Positions 33,049 through 45,202 of a stretch of 64,000 nt of DNA are shown here, in pieces; within the stretch, counting starts at the first letter, position 1, and each line of letters starts with the position of its first letter. The stretch covers positions 62,001 to 126,000 of the forward strand of contig UCKS01000013.1 in NCBI GenBank assembly GCA_900473045.1. Reading direction: 5' to 3'. Made by a program: the position numbers and the translations under genes. The notes below the pieces were generated by a model. It searched no databases and had not been told where the DNA came from. It worked only from the letters and a program-made list of their open reading frames with translations. The stretch comes from Hyphomicrobiales bacterium. GTDB taxonomy: Bacteria; Pseudomonadota; Alphaproteobacteria; Rhizobiales; Rhizobiaceae.

Positions 33049-34059
33049 CTATTCGCTGGCAGGCACCACCGTCTGCCGCCGGAAAGCCGCTGGGCTTTTC
33101 GCGGTCCATTTGCGGAAGGCGCGGTGGAAGGCGCTTGGTTCGGAATAGCCAAGTTGTGCAGCAATCTCGCCGACGCTTGTTTCAGTGCCCTGCAGTATCT
33201 CGATGGCAAGATCGCGGCGAATTTCGTCCTTGATACCGGCATAACTCTGGCCTTCAGCCTGCAGCCGGTGACGCAATGTCGAGGGTGACATGCGCATCTG
33301 CACCGCCAGGTCGTCAAACCCGGACCATGCCGCCGGTGCCTGTTGGCGCAGCCGTTTGCGGACGGTGGCAGCAAGTCCGGCATCATACCGGTAGCGCACG
33401 AGAATGTTGGCAGGCGCCCCACGGAGAAACTGTTTCAAGGCCAGCTCGGTGCGAACGATCGGTAGTTTCAGCACCGCGCTATCAAACGCGAGGCGGCTGA
33501 TGGGTTGCGAAAACTGTACCGGCGCACCGAAGAACAGGCGGTAATCGGCGCCTTCAAGTGGCTCAGCGCAACGGAAATCCACCCGGCGGATGGGGATGCG
33601 GCGGCCGACCAGCCAGCAGGTAATGCCATGCAGCAGGATCCAGTAGGTCCGATAGGCAAAGGCCGACCGGGCGTTTCCCTTGTCCGCCAGCACGATTTCA
33701 GCCAGCCCATCGCGGATGACCAGTTCGCCGCTCGGGTCCTCCAGCACCACGCCGAGAAAACGCAGTGCCCGCCGCAGCGCCTGATCGAGCGTCTTTGCGT
33801 GCAACACGCAATGACAGAGAAGCGTAAAACTGCCGCGCCGCATCGGCCGCTCGCCCATGCCGAAGAACTCGTCGTCGACTTCGGCCGCGACCGCCAGCCA
33901 CAGAGCACCGTAGCTTTCGGCGGAAATCGGGTTCTCGACAACAGCAGGCAATCCCAGCGACGCCAAGAGCGGCGCCGTCGGCTTGCCCGCCCGGCGCAGG
34001 CAGTCGAGCGCCTCCTCGACAAACGAGGGCGAGATCATCCGCCGGTCAGCATCCACCAT
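33049..34059 (-). CDS. AraC-family transcriptional regulator with arabinose-binding-like domain
   Basis: Regulator of 336 residues: an N-terminal ligand-binding domain of the Arabinose_bd type ([41 protein letters not shown]) and a C-terminal double helix-turn-helix ([20 protein letters not shown], then [20 protein letters not shown]). The ATG at 34059 has GGGAG at good spacing; the upstream ATG at 34074 does not. It is divergent from the branched-chain degradation cluster with about 205 bp between, so it is the obvious candidate activator of that cluster, probably responding to an amino acid or acyl intermediate. Confidence 0.88.
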   Translation of the reverse strand: MVDADRRMISPSFVEEALDCLRRAGKPTAPLLASLGLPAVVENPISAESYGALWLAVAAEVDDEFFGMGERPMRRGSFTLLCHCVLHAKTLDQALRRALRFLGVVLEDPSGELVIRDGLAEIVLADKGNARSAFAYRTYWILLHGITCWLVGRRIPIRRVDFRCAEPLEGADYRLFFGAPVQFSQPISRLAFDSAVLKLPIVRTELALKQFLRGAPANILVRYRYDAGLAATVRKRLRQQAPAAWSGFDDLAVQMRMSPSTLRHRLQAEGQSYAGIKDEIRRDLAIEILQGTETSVGEIAAQLGYSEPSAFHRAFRKWTAKSPAAFRRQTVVPASE

Positions 34060-34265
34060 CGACTTTTCTCCCATATGGCAAAACCGGCCGAAAAATGAAG
34101 GACAGTCTGTCATCGCTTGCAATATCGCGCGAGCGTAGAGTTCGGCAAGATGCTCGGCAAGATGCTATGATGAAAATCAGGCATGATGGGCGGAACGCGG
34201 CGGGGAGGCTGCATGACGTATCAAGGGCTGATCGCCGCGCGCCTTCGCACCAGAAGGGCGGCGCT

Positions 34266-35033
34266 ATGAACATTTCCGGCAAGGTTTTTGTGGTGACCGG
34301 CGGTGGTTCCGGCCTTGGCGCGGCTGTCACACGCATGCTGGCTGAGGCTGGCGCGCGCATCGTCATCGCCGATATCAATCAGGACGCGGGCGCGCAGATG
34401 GCCTCCGATCTCGGAGCGAACACCCGGTTTATCCGCACCGATGTCACCAGTGAAGCAAATGGACAGGCCGCAATCAAGGCAGCCCTCGAGAGCTTCGGCC
34501 ACCTGCATGGCCTGGTCAATTGCGCCGGCATCGCACCGGGCGAAAAGGTTCTCGGCCGCGACGGCCCGCATCGTCTGGAGAGTTTTGCGCAGGCGATCGG
34601 CATCAATCTGGTCGGTACGTTCAACATGATCCGCCTCGCCGCCGCCGCCATCCAAACGCAGGAACCGGACGGCGAGGGCGAGCGCGGCGTCATTGTCAAC
34701 ACGGCCTCTGTCGCCGCTTTCGACGGGCAGATCGGCCAGGCCGCCTATTCTGCTTCCAAGGGCGGCGTCGTCGGCATGACCCTGCCGATTGCCCGCGAGC
34801 TTGCCCGCTTCGGCATCCGCGTCGTTACCATCGCCCCGGGTATTTTCGAAACGCCGATGATGGCAGGCATGCCGCCCGAAACCCAGGAAGCGCTTGGCAA
34901 GAGCGTGCCGTTTCCGCCGCGTCTTGGCCGGCCCACTGAATTTGCCGCGCTGGTGCGCCATATCTGTGAGAACACCATGCTGAACGGCGAGGTCATCCGT
35001 CTGGATGGCGCGCTCCGCATGGCGCCGCGCTGA
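34266..35033 (+). CDS. 3-hydroxyacyl-CoA dehydrogenase, SDR type (2-methyl-3-hydroxybutyryl-CoA dehydrogenase-like)
   Basis: Short-chain dehydrogenase of 255 residues, most like the type II 3-hydroxyacyl-CoA dehydrogenase (HSD17B10) group. The cofactor motif is [10 protein letters not shown], with D in VIADIN suggesting NAD preference. NCAG, the catalytic serine in NTASVA and YSASK are intact. The tail [15 protein letters not shown] is typical for this group. In isoleucine breakdown it would oxidise 2-methyl-3-hydroxybutyryl-CoA to 2-methylacetoacetyl-CoA, the substrate of the thiolase encoded next. GAAGGGCGG lies upstream of the ATG; the longer frame upstream is not supported. Confidence 0.85.
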   Translation: MNISGKVFVVTGGGSGLGAAVTRMLAEAGARIVIADINQDAGAQMASDLGANTRFIRTDVTSEANGQAAIKAALESFGHLHGLVNCAGIAPGEKVLGRDGPHRLESFAQAIGINLVGTFNMIRLAAAAIQTQEPDGEGERGVIVNTASVAAFDGQIGQAAYSASKGGVVGMTLPIARELARFGIRVVTIAPGIFETPMMAGMPPETQEALGKSVPFPPRLGRPTEFAALVRHICENTMLNGEVIRLDGALRMAPR

Positions 35034-35054
35034 GAGCGGTTCGGGAGGTTTCAA

Positions 35055-36242
35055 ATGACAGCGCATGATCCCATCGTCATCGTCGGTTCCGCCCGCACCG
35101 CCATGGGCGGATTTCAGGGCGACCTGCAGGGTGCGACGGCGCCGGAGCTCGGGGCTGCAGCGATCCGCGCCGCATTGGAGCGCAGCGGTGTGGCGCCGGA
35201 TCTGGTCGAAGAAGTCGTGTTCGGCTGTGTGCTGCCGGCCGGGCAGGGGCAGGCACCCGCGCGTCAGGCTGCCATCGGCGCTGGCCTTCCGTTCTCAGCC
35301 GGCGCGAGCACCGTCAACAAGATGTGCGGCTCGGGCATGAAGGCGGCAATGCTGGCGCATGACCTTATTTTGGCAGGCAGCGCCAATATTGCCGTCGCCG
35401 GTGGCATGGAAAGCATGAGCAATGCGCCCTATCTGCTGGATCGTGCCCGCGGCGGTTACCGGCTCGGCCATGGCCGCGTGATCGACCATATGTTCCTCGA
35501 CGGACTGGAGGATGCCTATGACAAGGGGCGGCTGATGGGCACATTTGCCGAAGATTGCGCCGAGGCCTACCAGTTCACCCGTCCGGCGCAGGACGATTTT
35601 GCCGTAACCTCGCTGACCCGTGCCAAGAAGGCCATCGAGGACGGAGCGTTCGACGGTGAAATCACGTCGGTCACCGTCAAGGCCGGAAAGACCGAACAGG
35701 CCGTCGGCCGTGACGAGCAGCCCGGCAAGGCAAGGCTTGAAAAGATCCCGACGCTGAAGCCCGCCTTCCGCGAAAACGGCACGGTGACGGCCGCCAATGC
35801 CAGTTCGATTTCCGATGGCGCCGCCGCGCTGGTGCTGATGCGCCGATCCGAGGCCGATCGCCGAGGTTTGACGCCGCTCGCCACCATCACCGGCCATTCC
35901 ACCCATGCACAGGCACCCAATCTGTTTGCGACAGCCCCGATCGGCGCCCTGAAGAAGCTCAGTGAACGCACCGGATGGGCCTTGAAGGATGTCGACCTGT
36001 TCGAGATCAACGAGGCCTTCGCCGTCGTCGCCATGGCGGCGATGCGCGACCTCGACCTGCCGCATGACAAGGTCAATGTGCATGGCGGCGCCTGTGCGCT
36101 CGGCCATCCCATTGGCGCCTCCGGCGCCCGCGTCATCGTCACATTGCTGGCAGCCCTTGAGCGTTACGATCTGAAGCGCGGCATGGCCTCGCTCTGCATC
36201 GGCGGCGGCGAGGCGACGGCGATTGCGGTCGAGCGGCATTGA
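35055..36242 (+). CDS. Acetyl-CoA acyltransferase (thiolase)
   Basis: Degradative thiolase of 395 residues. The nucleophilic cysteine is in VNKMCGSGMKA, NEAFAV and GGACALGHPIGASGAR hold the active-site Asn/His region, and SLCIGGGEATA provides the second catalytic cysteine. It would cleave 2-methylacetoacetyl-CoA into acetyl-CoA and propionyl-CoA, the last carbon-carbon cleavage in isoleucine breakdown, although acetoacetyl-CoA activity is also possible. GGGAGG precedes the start. It is the second gene of the cluster, 21 bp after the SDR gene. Confidence 0.93.
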   Translation: MTAHDPIVIVGSARTAMGGFQGDLQGATAPELGAAAIRAALERSGVAPDLVEEVVFGCVLPAGQGQAPARQAAIGAGLPFSAGASTVNKMCGSGMKAAMLAHDLILAGSANIAVAGGMESMSNAPYLLDRARGGYRLGHGRVIDHMFLDGLEDAYDKGRLMGTFAEDCAEAYQFTRPAQDDFAVTSLTRAKKAIEDGAFDGEITSVTVKAGKTEQAVGRDEQPGKARLEKIPTLKPAFRENGTVTAANASSISDGAAALVLMRRSEADRRGLTPLATITGHSTHAQAPNLFATAPIGALKKLSERTGWALKDVDLFEINEAFAVVAMAAMRDLDLPHDKVNVHGGACALGHPIGASGARVIVTLLAALERYDLKRGMASLCIGGGEATAIAVERH

Positions 36243-36266
36243 TCAGGCAAAGGAGGAGATCCACAG

Positions 36267-37394
36267 ATGATCCTGTCTGAACAGCAGATCCAGATCCGCG
36301 ACATGGCCCGCGATTTCGCCCGTGAACGGCTGGCACCGGGCGCATCCGAGCGCGACGTGTCGCACGCGTTTCCGAAAGACGAACTGAAGGAGATGGGCGA
36401 ACTCGGCTTCCTCGGCATGCTGGTACCGGAAGCCTATGGCGGCTCGGAAACCGGAACCGTCGCCTATGCGGTCGCGCTCGAGGAAATCGCCGCTGGTGAC
36501 GGCCCCTGCTCGACCATCATGAGCGTGCACAGTTCGGTCGGTTGCGTGCCGATCCTGAAATTCGGCACCGAAGAGCAGAAGCAGCGGTTCCTGCCGAAAC
36601 TGGCCGCCGGCGAATGGATCGGCGGCTTTGCGCTGACCGAACCGCAGGCCGGCTCCGATGCGTCCAACCTGCGCACCCGCGCCCGCCGCGACGGCGATCA
36701 TTACGTGATCGACGGCGCCAAGCAGTTCATCACCTCCGGCAAGAACGGCAATGTCATCATCGTCTTTGCCGTTACCGATCCGGATGCCGGCAAGAAGGGC
36801 ATTACCGCCTTCATCGTACCGACCGATACGCCGGGCTATGAGGTCGTCCGCGTCGAGCACAAGCTCGGCCTACATTCTTCCGACACCTGCCAGATCGCTT
36901 TCACCAATATGCGCATCCACGCCGATCTGCGGCTCGGCGCCGAGGGCGAGGGTTACAGGATCGCACTCGCCAATCTCGAAGGCGGCCGGATCGGCATCGC
37001 TTCGCAATCGGTCGGCATGGCACGGGCGGCTTTCGAGGCCGCACGAGATTATGCCCGCGAGCGCATCGCGTTTGGCAAGCCGATCATCGAGCATCAGGCC
37101 GTCGCCTTCCGCCTTGCCGACATGGCAACTCAGATTACGGTCGCAAGGCAGATGGTGCTGCATGCGGCCGAACTGAAGGAAGCCGGGGAGCCCTGCCTGA
37201 CCGAGGCGTCGATGGCCAAACTGTTTGCCTCGGAAATGGCCGAAAAAGTCTGCTCGGATGCGATCCAGATCCATGGCGGATACGGCTACATGTCGGATTA
37301 CCCGGTCGAGCGCATCTACCGCGACGTCCGCATCTGCCAGATCTATGAAGGTACAAGCGACGTGCAACGCATCGTCATTGCCCGTAGTCTATAA
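36267..37394 (+). CDS. Acyl-CoA dehydrogenase (short branched-chain type)
   Basis: FAD enzyme of 375 residues that introduces the alpha-beta double bond. Family signatures are [16 protein letters not shown] in the FAD/substrate loop and [20 protein letters not shown] in the C-terminal domain. The catalytic base is probably the glutamate in [10 protein letters not shown], the position used by short-chain and branched short-chain enzymes. Its place between thiolase and the branched-chain dehydrogenase genes points to isobutyryl-CoA or 2-methylbutyryl-CoA. AAAGGAGGAG upstream fixes the start. Electrons would pass to ETF, which is not encoded here. Confidence 0.92.
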   Translation: MILSEQQIQIRDMARDFARERLAPGASERDVSHAFPKDELKEMGELGFLGMLVPEAYGGSETGTVAYAVALEEIAAGDGPCSTIMSVHSSVGCVPILKFGTEEQKQRFLPKLAAGEWIGGFALTEPQAGSDASNLRTRARRDGDHYVIDGAKQFITSGKNGNVIIVFAVTDPDAGKKGITAFIVPTDTPGYEVVRVEHKLGLHSSDTCQIAFTNMRIHADLRLGAEGEGYRIALANLEGGRIGIASQSVGMARAAFEAARDYARERIAFGKPIIEHQAVAFRLADMATQITVARQMVLHAAELKEAGEPCLTEASMAKLFASEMAEKVCSDAIQIHGGYGYMSDYPVERIYRDVRICQIYEGTSDVQRIVIARSL

Positions 37395-37402
37395 GAAAAT
37401 GA

Positions 37403-38692
<1,290 letters not shown>

Positions 38693-38693
38693 C

Positions 38694-39707
38694 ATGGCCA
38701 GAATGACGATGATCGAGGCTGTGCGCAGCGCCATGGACGTCTCGATGGAACGCGACGACGACGTCGTGGTGTTCGGCGAGGATGTCGGCTATTTCGGCGG
38801 CGTCTTCCGCTGCACCCAGGGCCTTCAGGCAAAATACGGCAAAACCCGCTGCTTCGACGCTCCGATCAGCGAAAGCGGCATCGTCGGCACGGCGATCGGC
38901 ATGGCGGCCTATGGCCTGAAACCCTGCGTCGAGATCCAGTTCGCCGACTATATGTATCCGGCCTACGATCAGATCACCCAGGAAGCCGCCCGCATCCGCT
39001 ACCGTTCGAATGGCGACTTCACCTGCCCGATCGTGCTGCGCATGCCGACTGGCGGCGGCATTTTCGGCGGCCAGACGCACAGTCAGAGCCCGGAGGCACT
39101 ATTTACCCATGTCTGCGGCCTGAAGGTGGTCGTGCCCTCCAATCCCTATGACGCCAAGGGCCTGCTGATCGCCTCGATCGAAGACCCCGATCCGGTGATG
39201 TTCCTTGAGCCCAAGCGCCTTTATAACGGCCCCTTCGACGGCCACCACGACAGGCCCGTGACGCCATGGTCGAAGCATGACTTGGGCGAGGTGCCGGAAG
39301 GCCATTACAGCATTCCGATCGGCAAGGCCGAAATCCGCCGTCCGGGTTCCGCGGTCACCGTGATCGCCTATGGCACGATGGTGCATGTGGCGCTGGCGGC
39401 CGCTGAAGAAATGAACATCGATGCCGAAGTGATCGACCTTCGCAGCCTGTTGCCGCTTGATCTCGATACGATCGTGCAGTCTGTCACTAAGACCGGCCGC
39501 TGCGTCGTCGTCCATGAGGCGACTCTGACCTCTGGCTATGGCGCAGAACTGACCGCTCTCGTGCAGGAACATTGCTTCTATCATCTCGAAGCCCCGGTCG
39601 TGCGCGTCACCGGTTGGGACACGCCCTATCCGCATGCGCAGGAATGGGATTACTTCCCCGGCCCCGGCCGTGTCGGCCGCGCACTTGCCGAAGTGATGGA
39701 GGCGTGA
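38694..39707 (+). CDS. bkdA2: Branched-chain 2-oxoacid dehydrogenase E1 beta subunit
   Basis: Beta subunit of E1, 337 residues. Characteristic elements are VVFGEDVGYFGGVFR near the N terminus, the FDAPISESGIVGTAIG active-site region, FADYMYPAYDQITQEAAR and the C-terminal RVTGWDTPYPHAQEWDYF of BkdA2. It contributes the second half of each TPP site. The ATG at 38694 follows the E1 alpha stop by one base, and the stop is followed at once by the E2 gene. Confidence 0.95.
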   Translation: MARMTMIEAVRSAMDVSMERDDDVVVFGEDVGYFGGVFRCTQGLQAKYGKTRCFDAPISESGIVGTAIGMAAYGLKPCVEIQFADYMYPAYDQITQEAARIRYRSNGDFTCPIVLRMPTGGGIFGGQTHSQSPEALFTHVCGLKVVVPSNPYDAKGLLIASIEDPDPVMFLEPKRLYNGPFDGHHDRPVTPWSKHDLGEVPEGHYSIPIGKAEIRRPGSAVTVIAYGTMVHVALAAAEEMNIDAEVIDLRSLLPLDLDTIVQSVTKTGRCVVVHEATLTSGYGAELTALVQEHCFYHLEAPVVRVTGWDTPYPHAQEWDYFPGPGRVGRALAEVMEA

Positions 39708-39709
39708 GC

Positions 39710-41026
39710 ATGGGTGAATTCATCATCAAGATGCCGGATGTCGGCGAAGGCGTGGCGGAAGCCGAACTGGTCGAATGGCATTGCAAGGTCGGCGACCCCG
39801 TCCGCGAAGACATGGTGCTTGCCGCCGTCATGACCGACAAGGCGACGGTCGAAATCCCATCGCCGGTCACTGGCACGGTTCTCTGGCTTGGTGCCGAGAT
39901 CGGCGATACCGTGGCCGTCAAGGCGCCGCTGGTGCGCATTCAGGTCGCGGGCGAGGACGGCGAGGCGGATGCGGTTCCGATGGCGGAAACGGTGACGGCC
40001 GCTTTCTCTTCTCCCCAGCGGGCGGAAGGTGCCCGAAGGGCGGATGACGGGGAGACTTCGCCCTCTCTTGGTCAGCCATCCCCCTCATCCGGTCCTGCGG
40101 GCCACCTTCTCCCCGCTGGGGAGAAGGGAAGGCGTACCGCACCCGACATGCTCTCCAAGCCACTGGCATCGCCTGCCGTCCGTCTCCGAGCACAGGATGG
40201 CGGTATCGATCTGCGTCAGGTGACGGGCACCGGTCCGGCCGGTCGCATCACCCATGACGATCTCGATCAGTTCCTGGCCCGTGGTGCGCAACCGCAACCG
40301 GCGCCGGCCGGCCTTGCCCGCAAAACCGCCGTCGAGGAGATCAAGGTCACCGGCCTGCGCCGCCGCATCTCGGAAAAAATGGTGCTGGCGACCTCGCGCA
40401 TTCCCCATATCACCTACGTCGAGGAAATCGACGTCACCGATCTGGAAGACCTGCGCGCGACCATGAATGCGGGCCGCAAGCCGGACCAGACCAAGCTAAC
40501 GATCCTGCCGTTCCTGATGCGGGCCATGGTGAAGACGATCGATGAACAGCCCGTCGTCAACGCCACCTTCGACGACGACGCCGGCATCATCAGCCGCCAC
40601 GCAGCGGTGCATATCGGCATCGCCACCCAGACACCGGCGGGCCTCACCGTTCCGGTGGTGCGCCATGCGGAAGCACGCGGAATCTGGGATTGTGCGGCGG
40701 AAGTGGTCCGGCTGGCGGAAGCCGCGCGCACGGGCTCCGCACTGCGTGAAGAGCTCTCCGGCTCGACCATCACCATTACCTCGCTCGGTGCGATGGGCGG
40801 CATCGTCACGACGCCGATCATCAACCACCCGGAAGTGGCGATCGTCGGCGTCAACAAGATCATGACCCGGCCGGTCTGGGACGGCAACCAGTTCATTCCG
40901 CGCAAGATGATGAACCTGTCGTCCAGCTTCGATCACCGGGTGGTAGACGGTTGGGACGCGGCGACCTTCGTCCAGCGGATCAAGGCGCTGCTTGAAACCC
41001 CCGCGCTGATTTTCATTGAAAGCTGA
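39710..41026 (+). CDS. bkdB: Branched-chain 2-oxoacid dehydrogenase E2, with a palindromic repeat in its linker
   Basis: Dihydrolipoyl acyltransferase core of 438 residues. Domains in order: lipoyl domain (residues 1-80, lipoyl lysine in [12 protein letters not shown]), linker, peripheral-subunit-binding domain ([19 protein letters not shown] through THDDLDQFL, about 150-187), and the acyltransferase core with [11 protein letters not shown], whose His and Asp are catalytic. Residues about 100-139 of the linker are encoded by a 119-bp inverted-repeat element (40008-40126) read straight through in frame. Total length stays close to the usual 420-430, so the repeat seems to have replaced, or extended modestly, an unstructured linker. 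Confidence 0.94.
   Translation: MGEFIIKMPDVGEGVAEAELVEWHCKVGDPVREDMVLAAVMTDKATVEIPSPVTGTVLWLGAEIGDTVAVKAPLVRIQVAGEDGEADAVPMAETVTAAFSSPQRAEGARRADDGETSPSLGQPSPSSGPAGHLLPAGEKGRRTAPDMLSKPLASPAVRLRAQDGGIDLRQVTGTGPAGRITHDDLDQFLARGAQPQPAPAGLARKTAVEEIKVTGLRRRISEKMVLATSRIPHITYVEEIDVTDLEDLRATMNAGRKPDQTKLTILPFLMRAMVKTIDEQPVVNATFDDDAGIISRHAAVHIGIATQTPAGLTVPVVRHAEARGIWDCAAEVVRLAEAARTGSALREELSGSTITITSLGAMGGIVTTPIINHPEVAIVGVNKIMTRPVWDGNQFIPRKMMNLSSSFDHRVVDGWDAATFVQRIKALLETPALIFIES
40008..40126. repeat. RIME-like palindromic repeat inside bkdB
   Basis: Left arm 40008-40053 and right arm 40079-40126 are imperfect inverted repeats of about 46-48 bases: 15 identical bases at the outer end (CTTCTCCCCAGCGGG), then AAGGTG, CCCG, CGGATGA and GGGGA in matching order. 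The right arm also holds a self-complementary core, CTTCTCCCC-GCT-GGGGAGAAG (40106-40126). The same core with loop ATT occurs between nrdE and nrdF. The structure resembles the rhizobial intergenic RIME family, but here it is inside a gene and is translated. Confidence 0.85.
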
Positions 41027-41030
41027 GACC

Positions 41031-42422
41031 ATGAAAGAGATCGTCTGCAAACTTCTCGTCATCGGCGCCGGTCCGGGCGGTTATATCTGCGCCATCCGGG
41101 CCGGTCAGCTCGGGGTCGATACCGTTATCGTCGAAGCCGTCAAGGCTGGCGGCACCTGCCTCAACATCGGCTGCATCCCGTCAAAAGCGCTGATCCATGC
41201 GGCCGAAGAGTTCGAGAAGCTCAACCATATGGCGGGAGCCAAAAGCCCGCTTGGCATCTCCGTCGAAGCGCCAAAGCTCGACCTCGCCAAGACCATCGCC
41301 TGGAAGGATGGCATCGTCGGGCGGCTGAACAGCGGCGTGCTCGGCCTGCTGCGCAAGGCCCGGGTCAAGATCGTCCACGGCCGGGCAAAATTCCGCGACG
41401 GCAAGACCGTCGAAGTCGAGACCGAAACCGGAATGCAGGTCATCCGTGCCGAAACGATCGTCATCGCCACCGGTTCCGAACCGGTCGAATTGCCGTTCCT
41501 GCCCTTCGGAGGACCGGTGATTTCCTCGACCGAAGCCCTGTCCCTGAAAACCGTGCCGCAAAAGCTGGTAGTCGTCGGAGGCGGCTATATCGGGCTTGAA
41601 CTGGGCACGGCCTTTGCCAAGCTGGGGTCCAAAGTTACCGTCGTTGAAGCAACGTCGCAGATCCTGCCGCAATATGACGCCGAACTGGTCAAGCCGGTGG
41701 CCAAGCGGCTTACCGATCTCGGTATCCGCGTCCTGACCGGTGCCAAGGCCAAAGGGCTTTCCGGTAATACGTTGCTGATCGAAACCGCCGAAGGCGCGGA
41801 AGAACAGCTTGCCGCCGACAAGATTCTCGTCACCGTCGGCCGTAAGCCGCGCACGGAAGGCTGGGGACTGGACGAACTGGACCTTGACCGTGCCGGCAAA
41901 TTCCTGCGCATCGACGACCGCTGCCGGACATCGATGCGCGGCATCCATGCCATCGGCGATATTACCGGCGAACCGATGCTGGCCCACCGGGCGATGGCTC
42001 AGGGCGAGATGGTCGCCGAAATCGTCGCGGGCAAAAAACGCAGCTGGGACAAGCGTTGCATTCCGGCCGTCTGCTTCACCGACCCGGAAATCGTCACTGC
42101 CGGGCTGTCGCCGGACGAGGCGCGCGCGCAGGGCTACGAGGTCCGTGTCGGGCTGTTTCCGTTCAATGCCAACGGCCGCGCCATGACCATGCTCTCGGAA
42201 GAGGGTTTCGTCCGCATCGTGGCGCGGGCCGACAGCAACCTTGTTCTCGGCATCCAGGCGGTCGGTTCCGGTGTTTCCGAACTGTCGAGCGCCTTTGCAC
42301 TGGCGATTGAAATGGGTGCCCGCCTGCAAGACATTGCGGCAACGATCCACGCCCATCCGACACGCAGCGAAGGCTTCCAGGAAGCCGCCTTGAAAGCGCT
42401 TGGCCATGCCCTCCACATCTGA
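41031..42422 (+). CDS. lpdV: Dihydrolipoyl dehydrogenase (E3) of the branched-chain complex
   Basis: FAD disulfide oxidoreductase of 463 residues that reoxidises the lipoyl group of E2. The FAD motif is [19 protein letters not shown], the redox-active pair is [15 protein letters not shown], and the NAD motif is [16 protein letters not shown]. The C-terminal dimer interface has the catalytic dyad in [12 protein letters not shown]. It starts four bases after the E2 stop. Being in the operon it is probably the dedicated E3, as LpdV is in Pseudomonas. The 3' end overlaps the next gene by 17 bases. Confidence 0.95.
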   Translation: MKEIVCKLLVIGAGPGGYICAIRAGQLGVDTVIVEAVKAGGTCLNIGCIPSKALIHAAEEFEKLNHMAGAKSPLGISVEAPKLDLAKTIAWKDGIVGRLNSGVLGLLRKARVKIVHGRAKFRDGKTVEVETETGMQVIRAETIVIATGSEPVELPFLPFGGPVISSTEALSLKTVPQKLVVVGGGYIGLELGTAFAKLGSKVTVVEATSQILPQYDAELVKPVAKRLTDLGIRVLTGAKAKGLSGNTLLIETAEGAEEQLAADKILVTVGRKPRTEGWGLDELDLDRAGKFLRIDDRCRTSMRGIHAIGDITGEPMLAHRAMAQGEMVAEIVAGKKRSWDKRCIPAVCFTDPEIVTAGLSPDEARAQGYEVRVGLFPFNANGRAMTMLSEEGFVRIVARADSNLVLGIQAVGSGVSELSSAFALAIEMGARLQDIAATIHAHPTRSEGFQEAALKALGHALHI

Positions 42423-43506
42423 AAACCGCACAGAAGCCGAAACGCTGGTCGAACGCGACGGCGCGCTCGGCCGCATCCGGCTTAACCGCCCGAAAGCGCT
42501 CAACAGCCTGACGCTGCAGATGGTGCGTGACATCGTGGCGGCGCTGGATGATTTCGAAGGTGATCCGGCCGTCGCAGCCGTACTTGTCACGGGTGAAGGC
42601 GAGCGTGGCCTCTGCGCCGGTGGCGATATCCGCGCCATCTATGATGGCGGCAAAGCCGGATCGGACGAACCAACGACGTTCTGGCGCGAAGAATACACGC
42701 TCAATGCGCGGATCGGACGCTATCCAAAACCCTATGTCGTGGTCATGGACGGCATCGTCATGGGCGGCGGTGTCGGCATCTCCGTCTATGGCAGCCACCG
42801 GATCGTCACCGAACGCACCCGTTTCGCCATGCCGGAAACCGGCATCGGCTTTTTCCCGGATGTCGGCGCATCCTGGTTCCTGACACGCCAAGCTGGTGAA
42901 CTCGGCACCCATGTCGGGCTGACCGGTGAGCCGCTGAGCGCCGCAGACGCCATCCTTGTCGGCCTTGCCGATGTTTTCGTCCGTTCCGAACGGCTTCCAG
43001 AATTGGTCGAGGCCTTGGCATCGCTGCCGGCGGATAGCTCCAGCGAAGCGGTTTCGACCGCGATCGCGGGCTTTGCAGACGTGCCGCCTGCCGGCGTTCT
43101 GGAGCCGCAACAACAGGCCATCGATCGCCTTTTCGCCTTCGACAGCATCGAAGAGATTGTCGCGGCCCTGCGTGCGGACGGCAGTCCCTTTGCCGAAAAG
43201 CTTCTCTCCGTTCTTTCTACCAAATCGCCGCTCAGTCTCACCGTCACGCTGCGGCTGCTGCGGCTCGGCCGCAAGACCGAAAGGCTGGAAGACTGCCTCG
43301 AACGCGAATTCGCGGCGACGGCGGCGGTCCTGCGCAGCCACGATTTCTACAAGGGGGTGCGGGCTGCCGTGATCGACAAGGACCGCAATCCACAATGGAA
43401 ACCGGCGCGGCTTGCCGATGTCACCGCAACCGATGTCGGTGCCTATTTCCAGCCCTCTGCCCATCCGCTTTTTGCAGCGAAGATCAAGGAAGGATCACCA
43501 GCATGA
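42406..43506 (+). CDS. 3-hydroxyisobutyryl-CoA hydrolase
   Basis: Crotonase-fold hydrolase of 366 residues, longer than ordinary enoyl-CoA hydratases and matching HIBCH. The oxyanion-hole motif [13 protein letters not shown] and the second loop [13 protein letters not shown] are characteristic, as is [18 protein letters not shown] with the catalytic glutamate and aspartate. It frees 3-hydroxyisobutyrate from CoA in valine breakdown. The ATG at 42406 lies inside lpdV, and the stop overlaps the mmsB start in ATGA, so production with MmsB, which uses the product, is probably coupled. Confidence 0.92.
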   Translation: MPSTSENRTEAETLVERDGALGRIRLNRPKALNSLTLQMVRDIVAALDDFEGDPAVAAVLVTGEGERGLCAGGDIRAIYDGGKAGSDEPTTFWREEYTLNARIGRYPKPYVVVMDGIVMGGGVGISVYGSHRIVTERTRFAMPETGIGFFPDVGASWFLTRQAGELGTHVGLTGEPLSAADAILVGLADVFVRSERLPELVEALASLPADSSSEAVSTAIAGFADVPPAGVLEPQQQAIDRLFAFDSIEEIVAALRADGSPFAEKLLSVLSTKSPLSLTVTLRLLRLGRKTERLEDCLEREFAATAAVLRSHDFYKGVRAAVIDKDRNPQWKPARLADVTATDVGAYFQPSAHPLFAAKIKEGSPA

Positions 43507-44393
43507 CGGTCGGCTTTATCGGTCTCGGTCACATGGGTGGCCCGATGGCTGCCAATCTCGTCAAGGCAGGGCATGCCGTCAAAGGGTTCGACCTTTCCCA
43601 GCCCTTGCTCGAAGAAGCGCGCGGCAAGGGTATCACCGCCTGCGCGTCGCTGGCCGAAGCGGCCGCTGGCGCCGATACGATTATCACCATGCTTCCCGCC
43701 GGAAAACATGTACTCTCGGTTTGGCAAGAGTTGGTGGCGTTGGTGCCATCCGGTACGCTTTTGATCGATTGCTCGACCATCGACATCGACAGCGCCCGCA
43801 AGGCACATGAACTGGCAGCCGGGAAGGGCTGCCCCTCGCTCGATGCGCCGGTATCCGGTGGAACCGGTGGCGCTGCGGCAGGGACGCTAACCTTCATGAT
43901 CGGCGGCGAACAGGCCGTTTTCGCGCAATCCCAGCCGATCTTCGAGGCCATGGGCAAGAAGATCATCCATTGTGGTGGGCCGGCAGCGGGGCAGGCGGCG
44001 AAGATCTGCAACAACATGATCCTCGGCATCAGCATGATCGCCGTCGGCGAGGCCTTCGTGCTCGGCGAAAAGCTCGGGCTTTCGCATCAGGCGCTGTTCG
44101 ATGTCGCCTCGGTTTCGTCCGGCCAATGCTGGTCGCTGACCAGCTACTGCCCGGTGCCCGGCCCCGTCCCGGCATCGCCAGCCAACAATGACTACAAACC
44201 GGGGTTTGCCGGCGCCCTGATGCTGAAGGACCTGAAGCTGTCGCAGGAGGCGGCGCAATCTGCCGGTGCCACGACGCCGCTTGGCGCCAAGGCTGCCAAA
44301 CTCTATGCGCTGTTCAATGAACTCGGAAACGCCGACAGGGATTTTTCCGGCATCATCGACATGCTACGGCAACAATCCGGCGACACCGCCTGA
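43503..44393 (+). CDS. mmsB: 3-hydroxyisobutyrate dehydrogenase
   Basis: NAD-dependent beta-hydroxyacid dehydrogenase of 296 residues. GFIGLGHMGGPMAANLVKAGH is the cofactor motif, DAPVSGGTGGAAAGTLTFM the substrate motif, and GQAAKICNNMILG holds the catalytic lysine. It makes methylmalonate semialdehyde in the valine route. The next enzyme, MmsA, is not in this window. The start overlaps the preceding gene by four bases. Confidence 0.95.
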   Translation: MTVGFIGLGHMGGPMAANLVKAGHAVKGFDLSQPLLEEARGKGITACASLAEAAAGADTIITMLPAGKHVLSVWQELVALVPSGTLLIDCSTIDIDSARKAHELAAGKGCPSLDAPVSGGTGGAAAGTLTFMIGGEQAVFAQSQPIFEAMGKKIIHCGGPAAGQAAKICNNMILGISMIAVGEAFVLGEKLGLSHQALFDVASVSSGQCWSLTSYCPVPGPVPASPANNDYKPGFAGALMLKDLKLSQEAAQSAGATTPLGAKAAKLYALFNELGNADRDFSGIIDMLRQQSGDTA

Positions 44394-44417
44394 AACGCCC
44401 GCAAGAGGATCACGCCC

Positions 44418-45188
44418 ATGGAAAAACCGATCATTGTCGAACAGCAGGACCGGGTCGTCATCGTCACCCTGAACAGGCCTGCGGCCCGCAATGCGCTCAA
44501 TTCCGAAATCATGAACGCGCTGGCGGCCGAGCTTGCACCGCTCGATCGCGATCCTGGCGTGGGCTGTTTCGTGTTGAAGGGGTCCGACAAGGCCTTTGCT
44601 GCTGGCGCCGATATCAAGGAAATGGCCGACAAGTCGTTTCCGGACATGTTTGGCGAGGACTTCTTTGCCGCCTGGGACAAGTTCGCCTCGTTCCGCACGC
44701 CGAAGATCGCGGCAGTCTCGGGCTACGCACTCGGCGGCGGCTGCGAGCTGGCGATGATGTGCGACATGATCTTTGCTTCGGACACCGCCATGTTCGGCCA
44801 GCCGGAAATCAAGCTCGGCGTCATCCCTGGCATGGGCGGCTCGCAGCGCTTGACGAAGCTGGTCGGCAAGGCCAAGGCGATGGACATGATCCTGACGGGA
44901 CGGATGATGGATGCGGCAGAGGCAGAACGCTGCGGCCTCGTCGCCCGTGTCCTGCCGGCCGAAAAACTGTTGGAAGAAGCGCTGGCAGCGGCCCAAACCA
45001 TCGCCGGCTACGGCAAGGCCGCCACCATGGCGGCGCGCGAAGCCGTCGACCGTGCGCTGGAAGGCGGGCTGCGGGAAGGCATCCTGTTCGAACGCCGCAT
45101 TTTTCACGCACTGTTTGCCACCCAGGATCAGAAGGAAGGTATGGCGGCTTTCATCGAAAAACGCCCCCCGCAATTTCAGGGCAAGTAA
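44418..45188 (+). CDS. Enoyl-CoA hydratase
   Basis: Crotonase-family hydratase of 256 residues, the standard length. The active-site elements are [13 protein letters not shown] (oxyanion hole), [16 protein letters not shown], and [19 protein letters not shown], where the two catalytic glutamates of true hydratases reside. It would hydrate methacrylyl-CoA and tiglyl-CoA in the valine and isoleucine routes. AGAGGA precedes the ATG. It is the last gene of the cluster and ends 15 bases from the convergent LysR gene. Confidence 0.93.
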   Translation: MEKPIIVEQQDRVVIVTLNRPAARNALNSEIMNALAAELAPLDRDPGVGCFVLKGSDKAFAAGADIKEMADKSFPDMFGEDFFAAWDKFASFRTPKIAAVSGYALGGGCELAMMCDMIFASDTAMFGQPEIKLGVIPGMGGSQRLTKLVGKAKAMDMILTGRMMDAAEAERCGLVARVLPAEKLLEEALAAAQTIAGYGKAATMAAREAVDRALEGGLREGILFERRIFHALFATQDQKEGMAAFIEKRPPQFQGK

Positions 45189-45202
45189 AAGCCAAGCCCA
45201 GC

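Noticed and set aside
41181-42638. Open frame of 485 codons on the minus strand over lpdV
   Set aside because: Opposite a well-supported E3 gene, no domain, shadow composition.
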